NCBI GenBank assembly: GCA_016618085.1 | Contig: JABLTG010000108.1 | Span: forward strand, 1 to 64,000 | Direction: 5' to 3' | Source: Neovahlkampfia damariscottae | Lineage: Eukaryota; Heterolobosea; Selenaionea; Neovahlkampfiida; Neovahlkampfiidae | DNA length: 64,000 bases | Shown: positions 35,501-46,116 of the stretch, one piece after another | Layout: each line of letters begins with the position of its first letter | How positions within the stretch are numbered: position 1 is the stretch's first letter | The notes under the pieces: generated by a model | Told to the model about the DNA's origin: nothing | Databases searched by the model: none | What the model saw: the letters and a program-made list of their open reading frames with translations, nothing else | Translations under genes and position numbers: made by a program

Positions 35501-36725
35501 AACACCATCACCATGACTATTTTGTATTTGGGTGTCTAATGATTGTCTAATTACAACACCTGTTCCTCCAAAATAATGAATTGCATTTCCAGTTCGAGTA
35601 TCAGTTTTTGCGGAGATACTTCCGTCCCCTGAAACAGCTTTGTAGCCGAAAATAAAACCATCTGATCTCGTATTATCGATAGAACTATCTCTGAGTGAAC
35701 CTGAAATACTGACTGTTGTGGCAGTAGCAGAGATACTTGGATAATCCCCATTTGTTCCGAAATCTGCCTTTCCGGAGTTTATAAGTTTCATTTTCCAAAT
35801 GTTATCACCACAATTCTTTGGAGAACTCGCTGAAAAAGAGTTAACTTCATAAAAAATTTTACCAATCGGTTGACATCCACCTGATGTTTCCTGGTATGCA
35901 TAAAATTCAGACGATGAGCAACCAGTAGAAGCAGAAAATCCATAAAATTTGATGTTTGAAATCTTAAATGTATGAGTTGTCTGAGAACTGCTCCATCCAC
36001 TTTCAACTGCAATACCCCAATACTATAATTTTAGAAAATGTTATTTTACGTTTCCAGAAACAGAATCACTGACTACTGTGCTATTCACTTGAAACCAATC
36101 CTTTTCATCATCTGAAACATAAAAACTAAATTGATTGCCAACTTTTTGGAGTCTAAAATTTAAAAAAAAAAATCGTACTTGAAGTATCCAAAAAGATGTC
36201 TATAAAAGTACGGAATCGTTGCTGAGCCAAATGAATATGAGGTAGGTCCTGTTCTCTTAACTATTTTTATATTTTCAGCCAGATTTGATCCAGTTTTAGT
36301 GTAAATTACGAAACCAATGGAATTCGATTTTCGAGCATTAAGTTCATTCCGTATCTAAAATTTTGAGAAAAAAAAAAAAAACCATGATGGATATCATTTC
36401 ACCTGATCCATTTGTGTCATATACTGAAAACACAGGATTGGAAGCAAGTTGGAAACTCATGCTACCGTCACCAACCAAAGGCTAAAATGTTAAAAAAATA
36501 AAAATAAAAAACCCAATAGTAGAATCCAATATCATCAGAAACATCATTATCTCCATAGTTGGATGAACTGCTAATACCACTTTGCATATTCAACTGTAGA
36601 GTATTTCCATTCAAAGATTTTGAATCAAACGTGTTCAGGTCATTTCCTGGTGTTGGCATTTGAGAGAAAACTACCATCACAAATACGAGAAAGAAAAGTG
36701 TTTTGGTTGTTAAGTGCTGTGTCAT
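20512..36725 (-). CDS. Giant EGF/TIG receptor-like membrane protein (~5355 residues)
   Basis: Six exons: 36513-36725, 36383-36481, 36179-36354, 36050-36152, 35140-36022, and a single 14.6-kb exon 20512-35105 (introns 26-34 nt). A signal peptide (TKTLFFLVFVMVVFS) is followed by two concanavalin-like beta-sandwich regions (residues ~50-480), 22 EGF/tenascin-type repeats of ~38 residues (~485-1330), a short LRR stretch (~1330-1470, RNLGFTGSIPNML), a ~3000-residue TIG-like beta array with a clear IPT domain at its end, a Cys-rich ephrin-receptor-like module (CNLCPPGTYKPTGG), about eight TM helices (~4726-5110) and a ~245-residue Lys/Glu cytoplasmic tail. Probably a cell-surface adhesion or prey-recognition protein, by inference. 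An ATTGG box precedes the start. Confidence 0.85.
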
Positions 36726-36816
36726 AGTTTTCACTTTATGTCCAATCACACAATTTTGCCCATTTTAAACCATACTGTTTCCAATGAATGTTCCAACGAT
36801 AAAATTTGGTAATTTT

Positions 36817-37038
36817 TCATGAAGCTGTTGATTTTTGGTTTTTCTGTTTGACAAGACACATTTCTGTGCGGTTTGGTTTTAGCTTTGAAAGTTTGTTATT
36901 TGAAACTAATTTTTTATTCAATTCTTGAGAAATGAGCAACAACAGTTTTTCAATATTAATTTTGTAGTTATGGTTTTTGTTATTTCTGTATTTGAGTTCA
37001 TCCCAAGAAACTTTCAGTTGTTTGGATAAAAAAATACT
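36817..37038 (-). other. Open frame without ATG downstream of the E2-like gene
   Basis: A 73-codon minus-strand frame has protein-like composition (VSWDELKYRNNKNHNYK and following) but no ATG at its start and no splice junction that fits the neighbours in phase. It may be a decayed exon or chance. The rest of 36726-37055 shows no feature. Confidence 0.2.
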
Positions 37039-37055
37039 TCACAAGAATAAAATAT

Positions 37056-37614
37056 TTATTGTGCGTATCTTATTACCCAATCTTCTACTGTGCTGACAAA
37101 TTTATTTTGATTGCTGATCATTTCTAAAGCAATATTTGAATTCATTGGGTTTTGAAAATCAGGATAAAATAAATTGTCAAAAATATCATCCACAACTTAG
37201 TTTTAAAAGATGAATAAATCAAAATTTACTTTTATCTAGTGTAGTACTTGGTGTCCATTGGTTTCCAAGTTTTTCATTGAAAGAAAAATCTCCTGTGTTC
37301 GAATCAATTTTCGGATGATAAATTTTTGTTGAAAAAGAACACTTTGGAGGTTTGAACTGAAGTTTAAAAATCAATTTTTCTTACTGGATACTGTGGTGGT
37401 ATATCAATAGTCAAAACATAAGTTCCACCAGCATAAACTGACTCTGCCTGGAATAATTCAATATATGATAACTTACTGGAGGAAATAAGTGAACATGCCA
37501 CTTGAATAAATCTTCACCACAAGGTGTGGCAAAATATTTATCTGATGAATTTTGTTGAATTGTGTTCCACTCTTTTGTCAATCGTTTTATTGTTCCTTTT
37601 GAGATGCTGTTCAT
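37056..37614 (-). CDS. Ubiquitin-conjugating enzyme-like protein without catalytic Cys
   Basis: Exons 37477-37614, 37385-37447, 37230-37356 and 37056-37195 (introns 29, 28, 34 nt) give 155 residues with the UBC fold: KRLTKEWNTI helix, WHVHLFPP, YAGGTYVLTIDIPPQYPFKPPK, KIYHPKID, and W-T-P-S-T-T-L. The catalytic position reads GDFSF instead of GxICLD, so Cys is replaced by Ser92. The HPN motif is HPK, so the oxyanion-stabilising Asn is lost too. It is therefore a UEV-like, probably inactive partner of an active E2 or a ubiquitin/UBL-binding adaptor. Fold confident, precise class uncertain. Confidence 0.82.
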
Positions 37615-37865
37615 GTTTTTTGTTCAGTTTTTATTGAGTTTCGTTCATTGGAGACTATTTATAACTTAAAGTCAAAGTCTTTAAAAGACCTTCACTTTTT
37701 CCACTTCAACAATGGACCAATCAGAGTTGGTCAGATTTGGTCACAAAAAATGGAAATTGGGAATCTCTATTTTTAAGTGCCAATCTTTTATATTTCACTC
37801 TATCAGATCGACAATTTAACTTTTTTTAATTTTCAAGTTTAAATTCAGTTCTTGGAAATAAAGAA

Positions 37866-38042
37866 ATGGTTTCAAAATTAAGTGTTCATAAAAAAAATAA
37901 CCAAACAGGAATCGAATTAGTTGCAAGTTGTTTCAAATATTCAGTAGATTTAAAGAGTCAACCTGAAATTCATTTTGAAATTTATATTTTTAATATAAAA
38001 AATGATCAAAATTTGTTGATTAATTCCAAACAAAACTATTAA
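37866..38042 (+). CDS. Possible small ORF, 58 codons
   Basis: ATG to TAA frame of 58 codons in an otherwise empty ~550-bp interval (37615-38166). It is Lys/Asn-rich at the start, and the middle (IELVASCFKYSVDLKSQPEIHFEI) looks beta-strand-like. No recognised domain. Convergent to the RGS gene. It may be a real small gene or the start of an interrupted one. CCAATC occurs ~150 bp upstream at 37713. Confidence 0.3.
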   Translation: MVSKLSVHKKNNQTGIELVASCFKYSVDLKSQPEIHFEIYIFNIKNDQNLLINSKQNY

Positions 38043-38166
38043 ACTATCAAAATTTGGCTGTTGGATACATGCAATAAATTCATTGAGCACTTTTAGAGTT
38101 GGTGAAATAAAATTTTTGGAATTAAAAAAGAATATCTATTAATAATTTTTCTATTTTTATTTTACA

Positions 38167-40093
38167 TTATTTTGATTTCTTTTTCATTGAATTTTCATAC
38201 AAATTGATAAATTCTGGTGTTTTTCTAAACCTTTGATATTTATCATCCAAACAAGACACCAAAATTTCGTCAACCAAGAAATCAAAAATATCTGTCGGAC
38301 AAGATCCTTCTTTTTGAAATTTTTGTAAATTATTGTGTAAAATAGTTGAAATATTCTTTGAAATGTTCAATTCATATTTTGATTCAATATTAAAGAATGT
38401 TTGAAAAATGACAAAAGATGATTCAATTCTCTCTTGGTCTGTTTTCAATTCTTTAAAAATTTCAACATTTTCAATAAAAATTAAATTTTCATCTGCCATT
38501 TCTTTTTGTAAAAATTTTTTAAAAACTTCAGCGTTTTTTTTGTTTTTGATAAAGTTGTGAACATAAAATGATTCGTTGATTTTTTTGATTCTTTCAAATT
38601 CCTCTCTTTCTTCTTTTAGTTTTAATTCCTGTTCTTCTTTGTTTTTTATTGGAATTTCTTTCAATTTATGATGAATATGTTTCATATTTGGTCTTCTATT
38701 TGGTTGGTTGGATAACATTGAGGTTATCAATGATTTTAAATGAGTATTGACGTTTTTTTCAAGTAATATTCTTTGAATATTGATCAAATAACTCGGTTTG
38801 TTGTCAATAAATTTTTCATCAAGTTCTGATTCCAGACTTATACTGAGCTCTTTTATTGTTTTGTCAGAAGTGAAAAGTGAAAATGAATTTTTTTGTTTTT
38901 TTGATTTAAAAATGGGTGAATTTTCTATTTTACTATTGTTCAATTCAATAAAACATTCAATCATTTCAAATTTTGACTGGATTGGTTAAAAAAAAATCAA
39001 GTTACTATTTTAGTTGCCAGTCTTAATAAAATCAATCCAAACGAAAATACATCGTACTTTGAAGAAAATTGTTTCGTATTTTCATATTCAGGTGGATATT
39101 GAATGTAACGATCTGGATTTTTCAACTGAAGAAAACCAGGATCCAAATAAACTTTTGTACCTGAAGCATCCAAAAAAATACAAGTTTCCATTAATTCACC
39201 TGCAGAAAAGTAATATTCATTGTCATGAAGAAATTGCAAAGCAGAAGCTATTTGAGTTCCAATATGAATGACTTCCTAAACAAGTTTTTTAAAAATCCTT
39301 ATTTTACATTTTCATTTATTTTTTCATCCTTGTAATTATCAATATAATCAGTTAAATTTGATTTAAGTTCTTTAGTTATCAAATATAGTTCTCTTTCATT
39401 TTCAGATAATAAACTTGTTTCATCATATAAATCAATGAATGGTAATATGTTTTGGTTCAAATTTTCATTTAATTTTTCTTTAATTCCAATAATATCTTGT
39501 CTAATGGATGATATATTTTTTTCCAAATCTGATAAAAAAAAAACAAAAAATTTTTCTTGTGAGTCATTGGACAATTTCTCAACTTTTGAAAATTTGACAC
39601 CTGAAATTGTTATGGTAGAATTGAGTGTAATATCTGTATAAACTTCTTCAAATAAAGATTTTGATGTCAAGTTATAAGTGGTCGAGATATAATTTTTCCA
39701 TTCATTGGAGCGTTTGTACTGTTGAAAGATGTAACCTAAAACAGTTGATATTTCTTTCAAAGATTCAGCTATTATAGTACTTTGTTCACCATAAGGTATA
39801 TCAGAAGCTTTTGAAAATTTTTCGTTTAATTTTTGTTTGTTCATCAAATTGAGACATTTTGTTGATTTTTCATGAAGATAATTGTTATATATATCTGTGA
39901 ATAAACTAATTTTGTTTTGTTTGTTTGTTGTTTCATTATACTTTTTTATCTTCAAAAAACAATTCAAAAACTTGGTGTTGTTCTCTTGAGATAGAGTATT
40001 TTCAAATTGTTCTAAATCATTTTTTCTTTCTATAAGAGCTTCAAAAGTCTTTGGTGGTTTGGTCGCGGCTTTTGTGAATTTGTTGTTCTTCAT
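38167..40093 (-). CDS. RGS-pseudokinase-RGS protein
   Basis: Exons 39308-40093, 39006-39275 and 38167-38976 (introns 32 and 29 nt) give 621 residues. The N-terminal ~150 residues (FEALIERKNDLEQFENTL onward) and the C-terminal ~135 (AEVFKKFLQKEMADENLIF onward) are both RGS-type helical domains, which act as GAPs for G-alpha or as scaffolds. Between them is a protein-kinase fold (ASALQFLHDNEY, YPPEYENTKQFSSKYDVFSFGLILLRLA, NRRPNMKHIHHKL) that lacks the HRD Asp and catalytic-loop Asn (YYFSAGELMET) and has DPG for DFG, so it should be inactive. It may couple heterotrimeric G-protein input to kinase-like binding. The start is ATG 40093, about 20 bp after an ATTGG box. Confidence 0.82.
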
Positions 40094-40184
40094 CTCAAAC
40101 AAAATAAACCAATGAAATTTTGGCTAAACCAAGAATCCAAAAAACTCCGCGATAGCGTTTTTTAAAAACTCCGAGGTAAAAAAA

Positions 40185-42901
40185 TTAAATTTTCAAACAT
40201 TTATTAGAAGAAATTTTAAAGTCAGAAATAAAATTTTGCATAGTCTTCAAAAACTCTGAATCTTTTTGATTTTCTTCACCAAAAAAAACTAAAACTTCGT
40301 TGTATTTGTTTTTCATTTCTTGAAATTTTCCATTCAATTCAATGAATTCTTTCTTTGAAATTTTTTCCATTTCTTCAATAACTTCATTTGAATTCACACT
40401 TTTGTTTTGTGAATTTAAATTTTCTTGTTCATCTTTGAAATGATTCCAAATTTCTTTCACTTTGAAAATTTCAATTTCCAACTCTTCAATGTTTAATTTT
40501 GTTCCAATTTTTAGGATGCTTTCAAAATCAACCCAAAAATCATCAATTTCCTCTTTTTGACAACATTGTACTAAGAAATCCATCAATGTCGTTTTTTTGT
40601 CCATTGATTTGGTTTGACTTAAAACTGGAAGAATATCGATTTTGAAACCTCTTGCATTTCCTTTTTTCTTTCCTGAATTCATTGTATTCCCAATAATCAA
40701 TATGATTTCCAATATTTTCGAGAATTTTTCTTCTTTCAATAAGTTGAACACTTGAGATTTATTTTCAATGATTTCAATAATTTTTGAATTATTATTCAAT
40801 TTGCACGCATGAATACATTTAATTGTTTTCAATTTTTTTCTGAAATTTGGAACACAAATGATTGACATCAACAATTTATCAATCCCAACTAATTCATTCT
40901 TTTTTGGATAATTCAAGTATTGAGACTGTTCTTCAAATGTTGGAGAGATTACTTCTAAGATGTTTAATCTCTCAGGTGTGATTTCTTCAACATTCAATTC
41001 ATTAATCCATTGTGGAAGTATTTTTGATAAATCTGAAACATTTTTGAATTGTTTGATCAAAATTTCAATATTTCTTGCTCTACTTGAAGATACAATAGTT
41101 TCTACTTCTTTTGATTTTGGTGTTGATGCCACTTTTTTTGGTGTATTTCTTGCTGAGAATAAATCTTCCAATTTTGATTTGTCAATTTTTTTTTCAACAT
41201 TTGAAACATCTACATTTGACCATAAGCTGTTTTGATTCAAATTTCTTCCCATAATTGGAGTCCAATGTAAAGCTTTTAAATTATTTTTTTTTTCTAAAAA
41301 ATTAAAAAAACAAACTCTCTTACGAGGGGTGATGAAATTTGGAGCATTTGAAGGAAATGCAGGAGGTGGTGACCCCATTGGTGTCATTGGGAATGGTGGT
41401 GGTCCTGAAATTGAGCATGGCGGTGGTGATCCGAACATAGGTGTCATTGGAAATGGAGGTGCTCCTTTTGGTCCTGTTTCCTTTTTCAATGGTGTTGTTG
41501 GGCATGAAGGTATTTCCTCTTTCTTTTTAATATCAAAAGAAAGATCAAGCAAAGGAGCATCGTTATTATCTTTGATAATTGAATCTTCTTCAATTTCTGC
41601 GATTTTTTGTTTTTCCTTTTTGATTGGTGTTGTTGATTGAAATGACATATCTAATAACTCAACTGCTTGCGGTTTTTTTTGAAGAAGTGTAGATTTTGGT
41701 GATTTAGAAATTTGAGTTTCATCAAAATAACCTTTTCTTTTCTTTGATTCAAAGATATTTGATTTTCTACTTTTATTCAAAATTGGTTCATCATTGACAA
41801 TGTGTTCTCCAAAGAATTTTTTTTTCAATTCAACAATCAATGAAGCAAAGTTATTTCCATTTGGTACTGATGTTGGAATTGTTTGAGTTTTTGATTCTTG
41901 AGGCTTTTTGAGATATACAGGTGAATTTGATAGTAACTGAGTCAATTCTGATTTGTAAGTTTCATCATTTTGATTTAAAGTTTTGTATTCAATTTGAATA
42001 GTAAAAGGTTCAATAGACGTATCAAACAAATCTAATTGTTTCATTTGAATATTGAAAACTCCGTCATCAGAAAATTGAATAGTATTCAAAGTACATCTGA
42101 AAATTAATTCAAATGAATCTTGATTAACTGAATACCCATTTAATATAAAATCACCTGAAACTTGACAGTCTTCAAGATTTAAGCTATATTCTGAGTTAGT
42201 TTGCTTTTTAAAACATCTTCGAGTGTCTTTTGATGAAAATAGAACCTTTGACTGTTGTTTGATCATAAAAAAAGGCGAAATGATGTCAAACGGAAATTTT
42301 CTAAATGTAACTTTTTCAATTTGAACTATTTTGACAGAAAACAAAGGTAAACGAAGGCAATTCGTGAACAGTTTGAGATATTTCATTGTACTGACTGCGT
42401 ATGGAGTTTCTAAAAGATTAAAATCGGTGAAATCTTTGAGGTAATTAGTTGCATCATTAGAATTCGAGAAATATCCAGTGAAACTCAAATAGCAGCAAAC
42501 AATTAATCCAATTGAATGTCTTTTACCCTTATGTGAAAAATTAAAAATAAGAAAATTTACAGGTAAATGAATAAGCACTTGGTTCTTGGATGATTTGGAA
42601 AGCCATTTGAAAATAGTAAGACTTACATGAGATAAAAAGAGTAAATCTTCAAAATGCTCTGTGTCAAAGTTAAACATCTAAATTCAGTTTTTTTTTGTAT
42701 TCTTACAATTCCATGGATGTTTATGTCATCAAATGTCGCGTTTGAGAAATTTAAAAATAAAACTGAATTTTCTGAAGTGTATTGTGTTGTGAGGTGTTCT
42801 TTGAGTTTTTTTAGTTCTTGTCTGAAGTTCTTCTTTGAATTATTTTCAGTGTTTGTTCGTTGTATTCTTTCTGTTAGTTGCACAACTGTTCGTTTAAACA
42901 T
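40185..42901 (-). CDS. Formin with PTEN-like N-terminus (plant class II-like layout)
   Basis: Exons 42707-42901, 42561-42677 and 40185-42527 (introns 29 and 33 nt) give 884 residues. The N-terminal ~330 residues resemble a PTEN-type phosphatase plus C2 domain. The pocket reads VLIHLPGKRHSIGLIV, with Leu where PTEN has the catalytic Cys, so it is likely a lipid-binding pseudophosphatase. A disordered region leads to a short FH1 (PPPFPMTP and PPPCSISGPPPFP) and an FH2 domain beginning LKALHWTPI, with GNTMNSGKKKGNARGFKIDIL. FH2 nucleates and elongates actin filaments. The same layout is known in plant class II formins. No DAD-like tail is recognised. Confidence 0.87.
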
Positions 42902-43062
42902 GTTGTTAACGATTTTTGGCGGGGTTGAAATGACCAATCAAAAAAAATTCCGTATTTAAAAAAAGTTGGTAATATTAAACTCATACCGAACTTCAACTTT
43001 GAAAATCATTCTTCTCTTTTTTATAAGAATTCTCCTAATTTATCAAATTGAAAACAATCAAC

Positions 43063-43326
43063 TCAAAGAGCATTTGTCAAATTTTCGAGTTGCTTTTCTA
43101 CTTTTGCATTTTCCAAAATTTTTTGGCAAACTTTCATAATTTCTGGGAATTTCTTTTTGTTCATCCACTTTCTAATTTCAGGTGATTAAATGAACGCTTT
43201 CCTTTGCAACTTCATAAATTAATTTTGAATTTTTTTTAGCTATTTAAAAACACTTCCAGTGATTTAATCAAAAGCAACTTGATGTTCAAAGAATTATCCC
43301 TCACAGTTTCACTTTCTCCTTCAAAA
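43063..43326 (-). other. Minus-strand coding traces upstream of the kelch-Rho gene
   Basis: Protein-like minus-strand pieces lie at 43254-43326 (RDNSLNIKLLLIKSLE) and 43063-43171 (KWMNKKKFPEIMKVCQKILE, ending at a stop). They can be spliced in phase only through a 14-nt exon and a 24-nt intron. No ATG precedes them, and the upstream end runs into the kelch-Rho promoter. A related string, DDNSLNIKLAIL, occurs at 45658-45720 on the same strand. This is probably a gene remnant. The rest of 42902-43355 is non-coding. Confidence 0.3.
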
Positions 43327-43344
43327 CTAGAAAAAAAAATCAAA

Positions 43345-43349
43345 CCAAT
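43345..43349 (+). promoter_or_regulatory. CCAAT box before the kelch-Rho gene
   Basis: CCAATC followed by AAAAAATG; the start codon is only 6 bp beyond the box. Confidence 0.5.
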
Positions 43350-43355
43350 CAAAAA

Positions 43356-45596
43356 ATGTCTCTATCAGTTAGGAATTTATCACACATCAACTGTATCAAC
43401 TCACCAAAAATAAATAGATATGGCCATACTATCAACCTTGATGGGAAAGATGGTGTTTATATTTTTGGAGGTAAAACAGCCAAAAACAACTAAAAACAGG
43501 TTTGTTGATGAATTACGGAGAATCTCAAGAAACAAAATCATTAATGTACACATTAGAATTCACTGATGAACTTTTATATTTTGATTTGAAAAAACAAGTT
43601 TGGATTGAAAAGCCTTTACAAACAGAAGGAACAAAACCATCAGGAAGACATTTTCATTCGACAGTCGTTTATGAAAAGAATTTATATGTTTTTGGTGGTA
43701 AATCAAATGGTTATAAGAATGATTTATTCAAATATTCAATGGGTAAAAGTGATTTTTTTCTTACCTAAATTTAGAAAAAAATGTTTGGTCGATTATTACA
43801 TCAAGTGGAGATATACCAAGTCCAAGATATGGTCACTCAGCGGTAATTTATGGGAAATCAATGTTTATATTTGGTGGCTATGATTCAGATTCTTTCAGTT
43901 GTGATGATTTATTTCAATTCGATTTTGGTAATTAGTTTCATTGTTTTAACAATAAAGAAACATCAAAATGGAAGAAATTAACACTTAAAATCTCTCCTTC
44001 AGCTCGTTTTCATCACAGATGTTTGGTGAATTCTGATAAAATGTATATTTGTGGAGGTTTGAAAATATCCAATTCTTATGTCTTTCAACAAGGAATTAAT
44101 CAAGGTACCAAATATTTGAATGATGTTTGGGAATTCTCATTCAATAAAATGGATTGGAAAGAGCTAAAAACAACTGGAAAACTACCAGAAGTTAGATATG
44201 GACATCAAATCTTTTTACACAAAGATAATTTATTCTTATATGGAGGTTGCAACAAAGATTATGATTTTAGAACAGTTCATTACCTTAATTTAAAAGAATT
44301 GAAATGGAAAAAACTTGCAGATTTGGAATTTCCATTTGAAGAAACAACGGGAACTGTATTTACATCCCTTTTTCAATTAGATGATGTAATTTTCTTTTTT
44401 GGAGGAATTTACAAACAAAAATCATTTGAATCTGGTCAAAAAGTAATCCTTGATCTTTCAGGAATCAAATTTGAACAGTCAACTTTGAAAACATTTGATG
44501 ATCTTCCAGATGATACTCAATTAAAAATCATTTCATATTTAGACAAATTATCAATATGTACACTTGATTGTGTTTCAAAAAAATGGAATTTTTCTAATTT
44601 ATCATGTCACAATGTGATTTGGAAAGTTTATGCGGATCCTATTCTCTCTTCATTTGAAGATCATTTTAACAAAAAAATTAAAATTGATGAAACTAAATCA
44701 ACAGCATACAAAGATGCCATTAAGTTCACATTTCATGATCAAATCAAATATATGAAAAATTATGATCCATTATCTGACAAGCAAAAATACTATGGTGGTA
44801 ATTTGTTATCTTTTTGTTTACCAAATGTTAAATTACCACCTCCTGATGTTGGTGAAATATATGGATATAACTTTCACACTGATGGTTTGAAATTTGTAAT
44901 GATAGGTGATGGTGCTGTTGGAAAGACTTGTAAGTTGAAAAATTCCTAATTTCTTCATAGGTCTTTTAATCAAAAAAACAACCAATAGTTTTCCAAGTGA
45001 ATATATTCCAACTGTTTTTGATAATTATTCTGAAAAGAGGACAATTGGTAATGATTCATTAACCATTGGTTAGTAAGTAGTTCATTATGAATTGACAATT
45101 TTTCAGTTGGGATACTGCAGGACCAGAAGACTGTAAGACATTAAATATATATTCATTTTTTTTAACAGATGACAGATTGAGACCTTTGAGTTACCCATGT
45201 ACAACTTGTTTTATCTTGTGCTTTTCAGTTTGTAATCAAAGTAGTTTTGAGAATTGTAAATCAAAATGGATCCCAGAAGCGCGTCATCATTGTCCAAAAA
45301 CACCAATTTTGTATTAATTTCTTTGTTCTAAATTTTGAAGGTTGGTTGGTACAAAATCTGATTTGAGAAATGATGAAAGTGTGATTGAAAAGTTGTCAAG
45401 TAGAGGTCAAAGGTTTGTGAATCAATCAGAAGCAATTCAACTGTCCAAAGACTATGGATGTGTTGGTTATGTGGAAACTTCATCATTGGTCGGAACTAAT
45501 GTTGAACTCATGGTAAATGCAGCAATCACCGCTAGTTGTTATCAAAATGATGAATCAAACAAAAAATTAGATGAAAAAAAATGTGTTATTCAATAA
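43356..45596 (+). CDS. Kelch-F-box-Rho GTPase fusion protein
   Basis: Eight exons: 43356-43470, 43500-43742, 43775-43927, 43958-44929, 44961-45072, 45107-45132 (26 nt), 45169-45310 and 45341-45596, giving 672 residues. Kelch repeats (FGG motifs: [52 protein letters not shown]) form a propeller. An F-box ([19 protein letters not shown]) follows, then a full Rho GTPase: GDGAVGKT P-loop, TVFDNY switch I, VGTKSDL, ETSSL, and a C-terminal CVIQ CaaX box for prenylation. The switch II motif is DTAGPED, so the catalytic Gln61 equivalent is Pro, predicting slow GTP hydrolysis. Likely a membrane-bound SCF-type adaptor switched by a Rho domain, by inference. Confidence 0.87.
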
Positions 45597-45657
45597 TTCA
45601 ATTTCATTTTCTCTTCAAAATTTATTGAAATCATCTGTTTATTGGTTAATTTGTTTT

Positions 45658-45900
45658 TTAAGTTCCTTTCTTGATTCCTAATATCGCCAATTTTATGTTG
45701 AGACTGTTATCGTCAGCAAATGAAATGAACAACAATGTGGAATGAATAAATTGGACAACTGAAGTAAAAAAAAACAAGGATATTTTGAAAGATATCATTA
45801 TTTTGAAGATTATAAGCAAGAATTTTGCATCCTCTAACTTCAACAACAAAATATCGGCACTCTTTTGTTTGTATCCACTGGGGAAGTCAACCAAAGTCAA
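45658..45900 (-). other. Minus-strand coding traces downstream of the kelch-Rho gene
   Basis: An open frame reading ADDNSLNIKLAILGIKK at its 3' end resembles the trace upstream of the kelch-Rho gene. In another phase, about 45760-45890 reads like a real exon (ECRYFVVEVRGCKILAYNLQ). No start ATG or clean splice pair was found. Likely a decayed or partial copy of the same unknown gene. The remaining bases 45597-46056 hold only ATTGG/CCAAT boxes. Confidence 0.3.
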
Positions 45901-46056
45901 ATTTGATTTTGATATCTATTTTGGGTGCTTTTGGATGACTTACTAAACTCTTTGGATTTTTAGTATTTTTTAAACTGGTAAAAATAAAAAAACGACCAAT
46001 GAAACACGAATTTGATTTCATTGGTTACCTCCGACCAATCACATAAACTAACGCTC

Positions 46057-46064
46057 GGTATAAA
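46057..46064 (+). promoter_or_regulatory. TATA box upstream of the Myb-like gene
   Basis: TATAAAAG lies 53 bp before the ATG, with CCAATC at 46032-46037 just upstream. It is the clearest TATA-type element seen in the window. Confidence 0.45.
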
Positions 46065-46116
46065 AGCACAAATGCATGAAACACAAAATAAACAAAAATA
46101 TACATAAACTTACCAC

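Noticed and set aside
37866-38042. Assigning a function to the 58-codon ORF
   Set aside because: No motif or neighbour supports any function; listed only as a possible small gene.
42561-42677. Possible intron inside the formin N-terminus beginning GTAAGT
   Set aside because: The frame is open through it, and the encoded FLSHVSLTIFKWLSKSSK aligns with the PTEN-like helix of class II formins, so it is coding.
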